From Sarocladium kiliense (Eukaryota; Ascomycota; Sordariomycetes; Hypocreales; Sarocladiaceae): a DNA stretch of 64,000 nucleotides. Location of the stretch: positions 248,001 to 312,000 of the forward strand of contig JAUZTG010000036.1 in NCBI GenBank assembly GCA_030734395.1. Direction: 5' to 3'. Positions within the stretch are counted from its first letter, which is position 1; every line of letters begins with the position of its first letter. This document shows positions 35,565 to 45,753 of this stretch, one piece after another. Made by a program: the position numbers and the translations under genes. The notes beneath the pieces are model-generated. The model was not told the origin of the DNA, did not search any database, and saw nothing but the letters and a program-made list of their open reading frames with translations.

Positions 35565-38482
35565 ATGTTCGAAAACGCCATTGGTTCGATCAAGGACCGG
35601 CTCCGGAACGCCAGAGACTCTTTTGGGGATAAGAAACCCCATTTCAACTTCATTACCGTTCATTGTTCGTGTCTCGGCTGTGGTTTGTAGTTGAATGCTC
35701 TGTTAACTTTTCTTAGATTTCTGGATCATCGGAGCTACCATTGTCGCCTCGATTCTCATTTATGCCGTTGGGCGCGGCAACATCCACTATATCGATGCTC
35801 TTCTCTTCGCTAGTGGCGCCAACACTCAAGCTGGTCTCAATACGGTCGATTTGAACCTCCTCAACACCTTCCAGCAAGTTGTCATCTACATCTTCACCAT
35901 GCTTTCGTCCCCGATCACTCTTCATGGATCAGTGGTTTTCCTCCGCCTGTATTGGTTCGAAAAGAGGTTCCAGCATTGGGTCCGAGATGCCAGAGCGCGT
36001 CGTGGCACTTTGTCTAAGTCAAAGTCAACAGCTCGTAACCCGGCCACCGCGGCTGAGGAGGGACGTGGCGTTCAGGGGCGAAACATCACCGTCGTACCGC
36101 ATAATGGTCGAAATCCGAGAATTACCAACGATGGCATCGTACTTGATGACGAAGACCTTCCCAAGCCTCTAAAGACTGAGATTCATGGCAGCGACACTAG
36201 TGATTCGAACACGGTAGCTGGGGACCCAAACAGTATCGAACTCTCGGCCCTCAGTAAGATTGAGGAAGGATTGCGAGATGGTGCACAGCTGGAGCGGGAG
36301 GTAAGCCCTACGTCGATATCTAAGCCAAAGCCGTTGGGACATCCTGCTACAATCTCTTTTGCGGATCAAGTCAAAAGGAGCGACGATCCGAATACCATTG
36401 AGCACAATGGCTTGATGCCCCAAGAACGAACCCATGCGGAGCACATTGCCATCCTTGAGAGGCAACGGAAGACCGATGACGACGACATTCTTCGCATCCC
36501 TGGCCCTCGCGAGACGGAACGGGGTCTGGGACCGGTACGACTTGACAGGTACAGTGAGAACGACCAAGAGAATGCCCTTTCACAGACGAGAACGTACGAT
36601 TCGACCTTGCATCCCCCCCGCGACCCAGCTCATCCCATGCGCGAAAGACAAGCGACCATAACAATCGCAGAGCCCGAACATAGGAAGAGGGACGAGATCG
36701 CAGATGATGCTGCAGCCTTCGGACGAACTGTCGACGCTCTTCGGTTTCGCAAGCCCCGCATGTTCAACCGCCGCCAGAAACAGCTACACGAAGATGGCGA
36801 AGATCCGGAGCCAGCCCCTGCGACGAGGGTCAAAACCCTGGACACCATCCGCACGTTTCTTACTCGGGAGAAGAACATGGAGGACATGCCATATTTGAGT
36901 TACAATCCGACTATGGGTCGGAACTCAAATTTCGTTGGCCTAACTTTGGAGCAGCGAGAAGAGCTTGGCGGTATTGAATACCGCTCCCTCAGAACGCTCG
37001 CGCTCATCATCCTTGGGTACTTCTGGGGCTTTCAGATACTTGCCTTCACATTCTTCCTGCCGTGGATCAGAGAGAGCCGCGAATACAGCAGTATCGTTGA
37101 GGATATTGGGCAGTCACCTACCTGGTGGGCGTTCTGGACAGCGAACTCAGCCTTCATGGATCTGGGGTTGACACTCACACCCGATAGCATGATTTCCTTT
37201 GCTACAAGCGAATACGTGCTGATGATAATGGTGTTCTTCATCATCATTGGCAACACAGGTTTCCCAGTCATGCTGCGGTTCGTGATTTGGGTAATGTCGA
37301 AGCTCACTCCGTCTGGAACAGGCCTGTGGGAGGAGCTTCGGTTTTTGCTAGACCATCCCCGTCGGTGTTTCACACTGTTGTTCCCTTCCAGCCCAACCTG
37401 GTGGCTTTTCTGGATTCTGGTCATACTCAATGTTGTGGACCTGGTCTGCTTCATTGTCCTCGACGTGAGTCAAAACCTTCGGTTCTAAGCTCAGATTCTC
37501 GAAACTAATATCGGAATAGATCAACGCAGCTGTCGTTGCCGACCTGCCAACCGGAGTCCGTATCGTCAATGGTCTCTTCCAGTCCGCCTCCACGCGAACG
37601 GCTGGGTTTTCCAGTGTGCCACTCTCAGGCCTACATCCTGCTATGCCGGTTCTGTACATGGTGATGATGTACATTTCGGTTTTCCCAATTGCCATTTCTA
37701 TTCGTAGAACGAACGTCTACGAAGAGAAGTCACTTGGCGTGTACCATGACAAGAAGGACGATGATGAAATGGCTAATGACCCCAGTGCCGTCTCCTATGT
37801 CGGTACTCACTTGCGCCGCCAATTGTCCTTCGATTTGTGGTATGTGGCGCTTGGTTTTTTCATCATTGCCATCAGCGAAGGTTCCAAAATCGAGGAAGGC
37901 AGATTCGACCTCTTCGCGGTGCTTTTCGAAATCGTCAGTGCCTACGGCACGGTCGGATTGAGTATCGGAGTGCCGAACGTGGACGCATCTCTATGCTCAC
38001 AATTCAGTGTGGTCGGCAAGCTTGTTATCATTGCCATGATGATCCGTGGTCGCCATCGTGGTCTACCATACGGCCTCGATCGCGCTGTGCTGCTCCCCAG
38101 CGAGTCTCGGTTTGAGCGGGAAGCTGAGGAGTCCAACCTGGTTCTCGTGAGGACTCCCACGGCTCGCACAGGACGAACGTCTATCGATGCTCGGCGTGCG
38201 AGCAGTCTTCCTCGTCCGCGCAGCCTCAGTCGATCGCGGGATCGGAACATCATTTCTTCGCTCCTTCACCCTGGACCTGTCGTGCCTCGGGGCGAAGCTC
38301 ACACGCACCGCCGAAATACGTCCAACACTTCTCACGGGCTTCAGGGTTATAGACTCAGCCAGGTCCAATCCCAGCCGATTATCGATTCGGACGGCGAATC
38401 TCTTGGTCGAGCCGGGACTAGGGAGCCTCGGACGACCGTGCCGCGTCGTGCTGAGACGGAACCTGTCATTCAAGAGGATTGA
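35565..38482 (+). CDS. TRK-family potassium transporter
   Basis: Three exons, 35565..35664, 35717..37464 and 37520..38482; introns 52 and 55 nt; 936 aa. The N-terminus gives HFNFITVHYFWIIGAT after splicing, the first membrane helix. The first pore loop reads ASGANTQAGLNTVDLN. A very long hydrophilic loop (~residues 100-430) follows, rich in charged residues, as in fungal Trk1 proteins. Later pore loops include FWTANSAFMDLGLTLTPDS, SASTRTAGFSSVPLS and SAYGTVGLSIGVPN. The RGRHRGLPYGLDRAVLLPSE signature follows the last helix. The protein imports K+ across the plasma membrane, driven by membrane potential. The first intron uses an unusual GTTCGT donor. Confidence 0.95.
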
Positions 38483-38839
38483 AGACTGCGTCTTCGAAGA
38501 CAACATTGCCATGCGGGCGGCTTCAGTAGAGATCGATCGCTCTACTCTTCCTTTCTGCTCTTTTCAGATCTCCATTTAGCGCGGTGTTCGACAGTACGTC
38601 TGGTCATGGTCAAATTTCGGGATGCTTTCTGGAATGGTGCAACATTCATCGGAGGCGAGGTATGCCTAAGCAACGAAGCGAATTACTACTTATTCGGTGC
38701 GGGTCCAGGAGTTTCTATAACCTTTGGTAGTGACATGGCCTGGGTGGCGTGTGTCTAGCGATGTGAGACGATTCTCCTTCCGAGTAGCGTAGTGCATGAA
38801 ATGATGAACGAATCCATAACCTTGAAGCATGTGGCTCAG
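38483..38839. other. Intergenic between convergent genes
   Basis: 357 bp between the TRK stop and the stop of the minus-strand dehydrogenase; presumably two 3' UTRs. Nothing specific. Confidence 0.5.
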
Positions 38840-39661
38840 CTATGACTTTTGTCGTGCCAGTGTATACTCCTTGGTAGCGTAGATTCCGCCCTGGATCAAT
38901 CCCGATGCACTTGAAGCAGACTCAATGCCCAAAGACTGCGCATAGTCTTCCGCATTATCTTGAGGCTCGTAGCCCAAAGCAGCCCCCGACTCGATGTCCC
39001 ACCAGCGCCTCTGATTCCGAGAAACAGCATACATGCCAGAGTATGTCACCGTCTCCGCACTCATGGCAGCCAAGAACGCCCTTTGGCAGTCACCAGGACT
39101 TAGCCACGTACTCAGTTGTCTCTCATCCAGTGGCGTCTCTTCCAAACTCCCAATCCGAACAACCACAGCCTCGAGCCCAAACTTGTCGACGTATAGCCTT
39201 GCAAGTGCCTCTGCTGCAACTTTCGTGACGCCGTAGAAGCCGTCTGGGCGTGGTGGCATTGCCGGGTGAACTAGGGTGTCGACGGGGTAGAAGCCTGTTG
39301 CGCGATTGCTGCTGGCGTAGATGACACGCTTTACGTCTGATCGTCTGGCTGCTTCGAGGATGTTGTATGTTCCTGTGACGTTTATGCGCATAAGGTCGTG
39401 AAAGTCGGCTTCGTCGGCTAAGCCGGCGAGGTGAATCACTCCATGGGCGCCTTGGAATGCCTTGAGGAGCCCTTCGAGGTTGGAGATGTCCAAGGTGATG
39501 GCTGCTTCTTGGCCTTTCAGGTCTGTGAGTTCCTTGATGTCCACGAGACGAAGGGAGGCTACTTTCGGGGCAATTGCGGCTCGTAGGTAGGAGCCTACTA
39601 TCCCGCTGGCGCCTGTAAGCACCCATATCTGTTTAGAGAGACTGTGGGTAGAGTCAGTCAT
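38840..39661 (-). CDS. NAD-dependent epimerase/dehydratase family protein, uronate dehydrogenase-like
   Basis: Intronless, 273 aa. An extended-SDR Rossmann start (TGASGIVGSYLR) lies near residue 17. HGVIHLAGLADEADFHD and YASSNRATGFYP follow, and the catalytic YGVTK sits near residue 145. The ERQLSTWLSPGDCQRAF segment is typical of the uronate dehydrogenase group, which oxidises galacturonate or glucuronate to the aldarate lactone. In this position it may serve pectin-sugar use, but the substrate is inferred only. The MTDSTHSLSKQIWVLT start is the first ATG. It is the first gene of an accessory segment. Confidence 0.82.
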   Translation of the reverse strand: MTDSTHSLSKQIWVLTGASGIVGSYLRAAIAPKVASLRLVDIKELTDLKGQEAAITLDISNLEGLLKAFQGAHGVIHLAGLADEADFHDLMRINVTGTYNILEAARRSDVKRVIYASSNRATGFYPVDTLVHPAMPPRPDGFYGVTKVAAEALARLYVDKFGLEAVVVRIGSLEETPLDERQLSTWLSPGDCQRAFLAAMSAETVTYSGMYAVSRNQRRWWDIESGAALGYEPQDNAEDYAQSLGIESASSASGLIQGGIYATKEYTLARQKS

Positions 39662-40212
39662 TGTAAGTGAAGAATGGGAAGATGGAGGGGTTGTGAACCA
39701 TGGTAGATAGCATCGCCTCCAGTGGTATATAAAGAGTCCAGAATCTTGGGACTAGTGTAGGTCGCCTTTGGACGGTGTTCTCCTCATGCATAGGAACTGC
39801 GAAGGGCGCGCCTGTAAGCGGATACATCTTTGCTACCTGCTTGATTTGGTCATGGGGATTCGGCGCGCATTGGTCAGCATGGATCCTACACCTTTGCATT
39901 GTACCAACGACTGGTGCCGTTTTAGTGGTTGAGTTGTCCGTACGCATTGAAGATAACGACGGATATGAGGGAGACTTTAGCTGCATGAGACTTAGGCAAT
40001 GCTGGTCAAGGTACTGGTCAAGTCTGGTGAACATGTTGGCCACGAGGTATCCGCCACGATGCAACCAGTTACTTAGGGCCTTGCTATGTCATATGGCAAT
40101 GCATCGCCTGCTGTCTATTACGGAAAACTAAAGTTCAATCATGCTGATACCCAAGGTTTGCAACCAGTTCATCAATCGTCATAATAAAATGATCTGACGC
40201 TTAATCCAACTG
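39662..40212. other. Intergenic
   Basis: 551 bp upstream of the uronate dehydrogenase-like gene and downstream of the regulator gene. A plus-strand ORF of 118 codons (39775..40131) has no recognisable features and is not called. Confidence 0.45.
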
Positions 40213-41721
40213 TCATTTCTTCTCAAGCATTGCTCGTACCTCTAACAAGGTGCCGTTGAACACTCCATGAACCCACGCAAACTCATGCAAAATATCCGGC
40301 AACTCATCCCAGGATAATTGAAGCTGGCACAGAAGACCCTTCATGTGATGGACGACGGATCGCCGACGGTCATTATTGTCGTTCATCATGACAGCAGCGA
40401 TCGCCAAGACCCAGAGCTGTAGCTCAGCGAGGCCAGACCAATATCCATCGTAGTACTCCAGGATCTGGGATAGGCGATCCGTGTGATGCGGCACAGTGCC
40501 GGGTGTGAATCCTGTGAGTCGCAGAAGGAACAACAGCGCTGCGAGGCGGATAGTCTCCCCCACGACCATGGCTTTGGGGTCCGATTCTGCCTGTATCATA
40601 GCTGAGTCCAGCCGTTCTACCTGCAGCAGGATGTAAGAAGTGCGGGCGCGCGTGACGCAGTAGATATGATAGTCGTCATCATCGCTTTCATATTCGACAT
40701 GAGTAGCCTGTCTCACGAAAGAGCTGGCCACTCCAGTCAGGAGCTCCATGACGGATGCTACGGGATGAAGTTGCTGGCCAAATTGTCTCAAGTTGGCCAA
40801 ATTTCTTTCTAAAAGGGGGTTACTGCTGGGTTTGCAATAGGGTTGCATAATGTCGAGGGGTATGTCGAACCGAGGAGGCTGGTCTAGCACCAGACCCCCG
40901 GTGACCTCAGTCCTGCAGCCAGGTAAGGAAGGTTTCCAGGTGGCGAGTAGAACAGTGGGATGCGGGATTACATACCAAAGGAGGCTCAGCTGGAAGTAGA
41001 CCGACTGACATGCCTGCAGGCCCCCTCGTCTTGCAATGAGCAGTTCGAGACCCGCCATATGCATCTTCCAACGATCCATGTTGCCCACAGTCACCTTGAA
41101 TTCATGGCACATGTCAGCCTAATCATACACGCCCACCGGCTTATCGTCACCATGGGTCCTTACATCATAGCTAGCCAAGCCGAGCACCACGCCAAGAAGT
41201 TGATGACTGCTACTTTGGTACGGCTGAGCAGAAGTCATGCGCTGTTTGACGTGTGCAACAGCATGGGTATAGTGTTGCAGGGCCACCGCATCCTCCGCAT
41301 GTGGAAGCGTGTAAGCGGCTGGGCGGCTGCCATGGAGAGCCATTTCAGCTAAGGCAAAGTAGTATGACCCGTCATCGAACAAGGCTAGAGAAAAGCAGAG
41401 TTCTCGAACCTTCATACAGAAGGCAGAGTTCCTCCGGACCAGAAAGTCCCTGATCTCATGAGCACGCCGCTCAGTGGGACAGAAGACTGGGGTATGAGCG
41501 CTGAGGGATGGTTCTAAGAGCTTTGTCGACTCGATAGTTGGGTCGGAAGTCCTATTCAGAGGACCTTGGGCCTTGTGTCTGGGCTCTCGACCCTTCTGTG
41601 GCTGACGAATGTACCTCCTGACGTGATGATGGACCTTGCGACGATTGGTGGTGGACTTCATGTCGTCGGGGTGCTGAAGGACGATGAAGCCCCACGTTGG
41701 TTCTCCCGAAGCGGCTCCCAT
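40213..41721 (-). CDS. Fungal-specific transcription factor domain protein without visible DNA-binding domain
   Basis: Two exons, 41164..41721 and 40213..41118, with a 45-nt intron; 487 aa. The intron joins GLASYD to ADMCHEFKVTVGNMDRW in phase 0. The start GFIVLQHPDDMKSTTNRRK with the RKVHHHVRRYIR stretch is a pattern seen in PF11951 regulators whose N-terminal zinc cluster is missing. The body is helical, with a MAGLELLIARRGGLQ motif typical of these proteins. It may act as a co-regulator or be a derived paralogue. Its divergent partner is the SDR-like gene at 42351 and its downstream neighbour is the uronate dehydrogenase-like gene. Confidence 0.75.
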
Positions 41722-42350
41722 GGTGCATGCTAGTAGTCAACAAGGTATTGCAGAGGTCAATGTGAAGGGAAAACTACAGATCGAGCCGAAAGGCCCTGGT
41801 CGAGACAATGGGGGTTGGTAAGCTTTGTCATGGGCAGGCAGCCTTGACACGGATAAGCAAGCATCGCAAGAAAGGCGGGGCTACCTTGGGAGAAACAGGG
41901 TCTCGGCTCAATGTGAAGGGCCTCCCTCTCCGTCGAGATCTCGCCTATTAAGCTAGCGCCATCTCGGCCCAAGGCCAATCAATCCCATGGCGGATCTGCC
42001 TGCACCAGATGGGATCCAAGTTGCGGAGTCCCTGCACGCCTTAAGCTCAAAGCAGGAACTTCCAAATCAGGACAAGTCCATGAGGCGGCATCGCAGAAGC
42101 ACGTAAGCAACTCTTCCGCGGCGACCCAGCCTTTGTAGAATCGTTGATATGGACAGTAATAGGCCTAGGAATGGAATAGACGCCAAGTGTCTCTAGTGTT
42201 GTATAGGAGGAATCGCATAAAATACATCATGTATAAGTTGAACGTTGTTCTCAACTTAACCTGATCCTTTCTACCATACTCACGCCACACTACCCATTAA
42301 CTTAAAGACGTAATCAGCATCTCCTATGTTGATATAACAAGTCTCTGAAC
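41722..42350. promoter_or_regulatory. Divergent promoter region
   Basis: 629 bp between the starts of the regulator (minus) and the SDR-like gene (plus). AT-rich near 42200..42260, with ATAAAATACATC at about 42217 as a TATA-like stretch. No other element assigned. Confidence 0.4.
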
Positions 42351-43158
42351 ATGACCGACCATATTGCTCTGATAATCGGTGCAGGCGCCAAGGTTGGGCA
42401 TAGTGTCGCTGAAGCATTCAAGGCCACTGGTTACAAAGTTGCCTTGGCATCCAGGTCCCAGGACCCAGAAACTTCAACTTCCACGGAACTCCATATTCCA
42501 ACCGACTGTGTCAACCCAGATGACATTGTCAAGGCGTTCGAAAAAGTCAGGGCCTTATGGGGGACACCGCAGGTGGTGGTGTACAATGGTGAGCGTCAAT
42601 ACACCTCAAGTCCGCTCACTCATCACTAATGGTACCAAGCATATGTGCACACGGACAACAATCCCAAAGATATCTTCGAGGTGCCTTTAGATGTCTTCAC
42701 GCAGAGCAACTACGTCAACATGATCAGTGCCTATGTGGCCGCCCAGGAAACTGTCAAGGGATGGAAGTCGCTCTCTAAGCCCCCGGATAAGCTCCTCACT
42801 TTCATCTACACCGGCAATTGCGCCAATGTGATGACTCTCAGTCCACTGGTAGATCTGAGTGTTGGCAAGGCTGGCACTGCGGCTTTTGTTGCTGCTGCTG
42901 CTGAAGCTTATACGGAGGAAAACTTCAGGTATGTCCCACTCATCTTGCAGCTAGGTACCCTTCAAAAAGACATATTTCTGACAGATGCGTGCTCAAAGGT
43001 TCTACTATGCGGACCAGAGACTTGAGGACGGATCGCCAGTGTGGGATGGGTCGGATCCTGAGGGCCATGCAAAGCTGTACATCGAGTTGGCAGAGACCGA
43101 TGAAGTGCGGCCGTGGCAACAAACATTTGTAGTTGGTAAAGGTTACAAGAAGTTTTAA
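42351..43158 (+). CDS. Atypical short-chain dehydrogenase/reductase-fold protein
   Basis: Three exons, 42351..42588, 42640..42928 and 42999..43158; introns 51 and 70 nt; 228 aa. The N-terminus has a dinucleotide-binding loop, GAGAKVGHSVAE (G10, G12, G16). The place of the usual catalytic Tyr-x-x-x-Lys is taken by Leu152-SVG-Lys156, and the preceding serine position appears to be Asn139, so normal SDR chemistry is unlikely. The C-terminus (RFYYADQRLEDGSPVW, ending GKGYKKF) was obtained by choosing the acceptor at 42998, which keeps frame to a clean stop. Function unknown; it might bind NAD(P) without catalysing, or use other residues. Confidence 0.72.
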
Positions 43159-44024
43159 GCATGTGGTCCCAAATACGCCGGATATATTCAAACATGACTA
43201 CTCTTCTATTTGTAGTCTGGAAGACCTCAACCAATAGCTATTAATCAAAGTACACGACGGCCTCAGTATTGAGACTCGACATGTCCACCGTGTGCATGCT
43301 TAGCTTCATATCGCATATCTCTGGATTGCAGGCCGCCAATGATCAACAACAGAGTCGCAATGAGCTATACCAAGAAGACTAAGACAAATTTGTCTGTAGA
43401 CGTTCCGGTCATGGGACTCAGGCTTCGCGAGGTCGAGACAGCTGCAGCCAGCCGACAAGCCACATGAATGATGCCCAGGAATTGGACAGCTAGATTAAAG
43501 GAGAGTAGTCTCGTGCCAGAACACTTGCGTTGTGTTTGCTAGCTTCGTAGACGAAGAAGAAGAAGAGTGTTCATGCGACTAGGAAAAGGACATCTAGTAG
43601 TACGACGGCATAACCAGCCCTCTGAAAGCTATGGAGACATTGCAATCCGTAGAGTGCAATCCGTAGTGGTTATTACGGTCCCAAGCAGTCCGGCCAATGC
43701 ATGACTTGTTTTAGATGCAATTGCAACGGAAGAAGTGAGGTCGACATCTTGCATCGTGAGGCAACATTACATTGCTCTTGGACACAAGCTCGATACCCTC
43801 CCTAGTCAAGCTTAGCGATGCGGCTGCAACGCGTGGCCATTTCCGATATGAGATCATTTCTGTACATCTCATATCAGAAAGAAAAGGGACATTGAATGCT
43901 GGGTTGAACGATTGAAAAAGCAAAACAGCTGTGGCAAACAAGACACAAAATACTCGACTCAGGCCTTCTGTGACGGCTCGCTATCCCTTCCTCCAATGAA
44001 CGACTCCCGTGCCTCCCCTGTCCA
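43159..44024. other. Intergenic between convergent genes
   Basis: 866 bp with no convincing ORF. Contains a 14-bp tandem duplication at 43641 (separate entry) and a short AAG-rich tract at about 43553. Confidence 0.45.
43641..43668. repeat. 14-bp tandem duplication
   Basis: The block TGCAATCCGTAGAG is followed at once by TGCAATCCGTAGTG, differing at one position. Confidence 0.8.
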
Positions 44025-44566
44025 CTATAGCGACGACTGGTCTTCCCCATTCGGCAGCGTGGCGATTGTAATCGGGACAATGTCTTCAACGGCCTCAATA
44101 ATATGTCCGTCTTTGTCTAAGGTATACCAAACATATGCCCTGACAAGAGGACCATGCCCCGGCCAAACAGGGCCCCACCTGTCGGCGAAGTTGTCGATTT
44201 TGACGCCGTCTTTCCCTCGGAACTGGATGTTGATGACAGCCGCGATTTCAGACCCATCTGACTTGAAGATGGCCTTTTCGAGGGTGAGCTTCTCGGACAC
44301 GGCGGTGTGCACCTGTGAAACCCAGGTGACGAATTCGACAGTGGTTCGGCCAGGATAGCCGCTCCACTTGAACTAGTCAAAGGTGTTAAAGAAGAGATGA
44401 ACGTAAACAACTCGGAGCCGCAAGGGATACTTACGGTGGCGTTGGCGGAATAATACGGCGTGAACTTCAGAGTGAGATCATTGCTCAGGTTGTCGAGGTA
44501 GTCCTCGATATCCGCCACACTCCGAAGAGACTTTGTGCCGTAGGGCAGTTTCTGGACATCGACCAT
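44025..44566 (-). CDS. SnoaL-like (NTF2-fold) small protein
   Basis: Two exons, 44435..44566 and 44025..44372, with a 62-nt intron; 159 aa. The spliced protein reads MVDVQKLPYGTKSLRSV, then a YLDNLSNDLTLKFTPYYSAN helix/strand region. The second exon has WSGYPGRTTVEFVTW, INIQFRGKDGVKI and GPLVRAYVWYTLDKDGHI, the curved-sheet pattern of NTF2-like/SnoaL proteins of this size. Members act as small cyclases, isomerases or binding proteins, often in secondary metabolism. No catalytic residues can be assigned. The unspliced ORF begins upstream of the likely start and reads into the intron. Confidence 0.7.
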
Positions 44567-45061
44567 CTTGACCTTGACAGTGTTCTCTTTGAAGTGACTA
44601 TAGGAGGGTAAGAGTGAAAACGAGGGCTGAATTCCTGTTCGCAATCCAGCATCGTTCAGTGGCCCTTAAGGACACCAGTGTTGCCCTCGAGCTGATGGTG
44701 GTGTCGAATGACTTGCGCTCAGCGGGGCGGCACTGAATTGCGGAGTACCCCGTAAGCTATGCCAGAGATCGACTAGCCAGTCCTATAGCGTCGCACCGGG
44801 TCCAAGTCTCAGGGACGAACGGTTACCACCTTAGATGCCTTCGTGTGTGTGGCCCACCCTTGGGTGGCTCACTCCGAGTGACCCGTAGCTTTCATGGGTG
44901 GGAACGAGGTTGCTTCGCCTCTCCGGCGCCACCAAGCTATGAGGCAGATTCAAGTGGCCATAGAACACCCCGCGCGGGGGTTTGCAAACTAGCTAGCTCT
45001 TATTCATCACGTGCGCGGAATGCGTGAGGAAGGTTTGAGGGTTGAGATATGAATAACCTGA
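44567..45061. other. Intergenic
   Basis: 495 bp upstream of the SnoaL-like gene. No gene features; possibly contains decayed upstream parts of the P450 relic, but none could be recognised. Confidence 0.4.
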
Positions 45062-45238
45062 CACGAGAGCCGCATCTGCCAAGTACATCAGCCTCTTCGA
45101 GATGACCAAAGTAATACCCCAGATGGTGCGCAAGTTTGACATGGTCCTGGAACATCTGGACCAACCCATGGAGACGAACTGCGCCTGGTTTGTGTACACC
45201 CCCTACCAGGCACAGTTCGAAGCACGCGAGACCACGTA
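45062..45238 (+). pseudogene. Relic of the 3' end of a cytochrome P450 gene
   Basis: Reading from about 45087 gives YISLFEMTKVIPQMVRKFDM, then VLEHLDQPMETNCAWFVYTP and a TAG at 45236..45238. This matches the C-terminal segment of fungal P450s that follows the heme-binding cysteine. Just upstream, in another frame, AGCCGCATCTGC would encode the SRIC part of the heme-cysteine motif, so a small deletion seems to separate the two. No oxygen-binding helix or ExxR was found upstream, so this is a fragment, not a working gene. Confidence 0.6.
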
Positions 45239-45753
45239 GAAACTAACTGGTACAATGGGCCGGTAGCTGTCTTTCTCGCTGGGTGTCTGGTATTATAATA
45301 GATTGTACCTATCTGGAACTTTGGATTCGCTGTGACAGGCATATTTCATAGATTTTCTCTCTCCAATTTGTTTTTAGAAAATGACACGACACGCATTATA
45401 GAACAAAGTCTTTATCTCTGAAGAGATTATCACAATACACTGCACCAGGACCCTGGTAAGAGAGGTAACGGCCAGGTAGTTGGACGATGCTGTCCGAAGG
45501 GGACAGCAGCTAGTTTCTAGGAGGGCTTTGGCACTTGGACAGCAGAACTCGCTCTTCTTTCCAGGGGGGCCTCACTCACAGTGCCAATGGCGCCATTCAA
45601 ATCTCAAAATGCCTCACCGCAATCCTCGGGTGTTCTCAAATTTATAGGGATGACTAAACATACAAATCACCAATTTAGAACAGTTGCCATCAATCAAGCT
45701 CCTTTGGCTCATGATAAGTTGACTTAAGCTACGAAACACCGTTGTTCATTCGC
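45239..45753. other. Intergenic
   Basis: 515 bp between the P450 relic and the 3' end of the FAD oxidase gene; nothing recognised. Confidence 0.45.

Noticed and set aside
39775..40131. 118-codon plus-strand ORF
   Set aside because: Cysteine/tryptophan-rich without a pattern, lying between two real genes; the ORF start is probably fortuitous.
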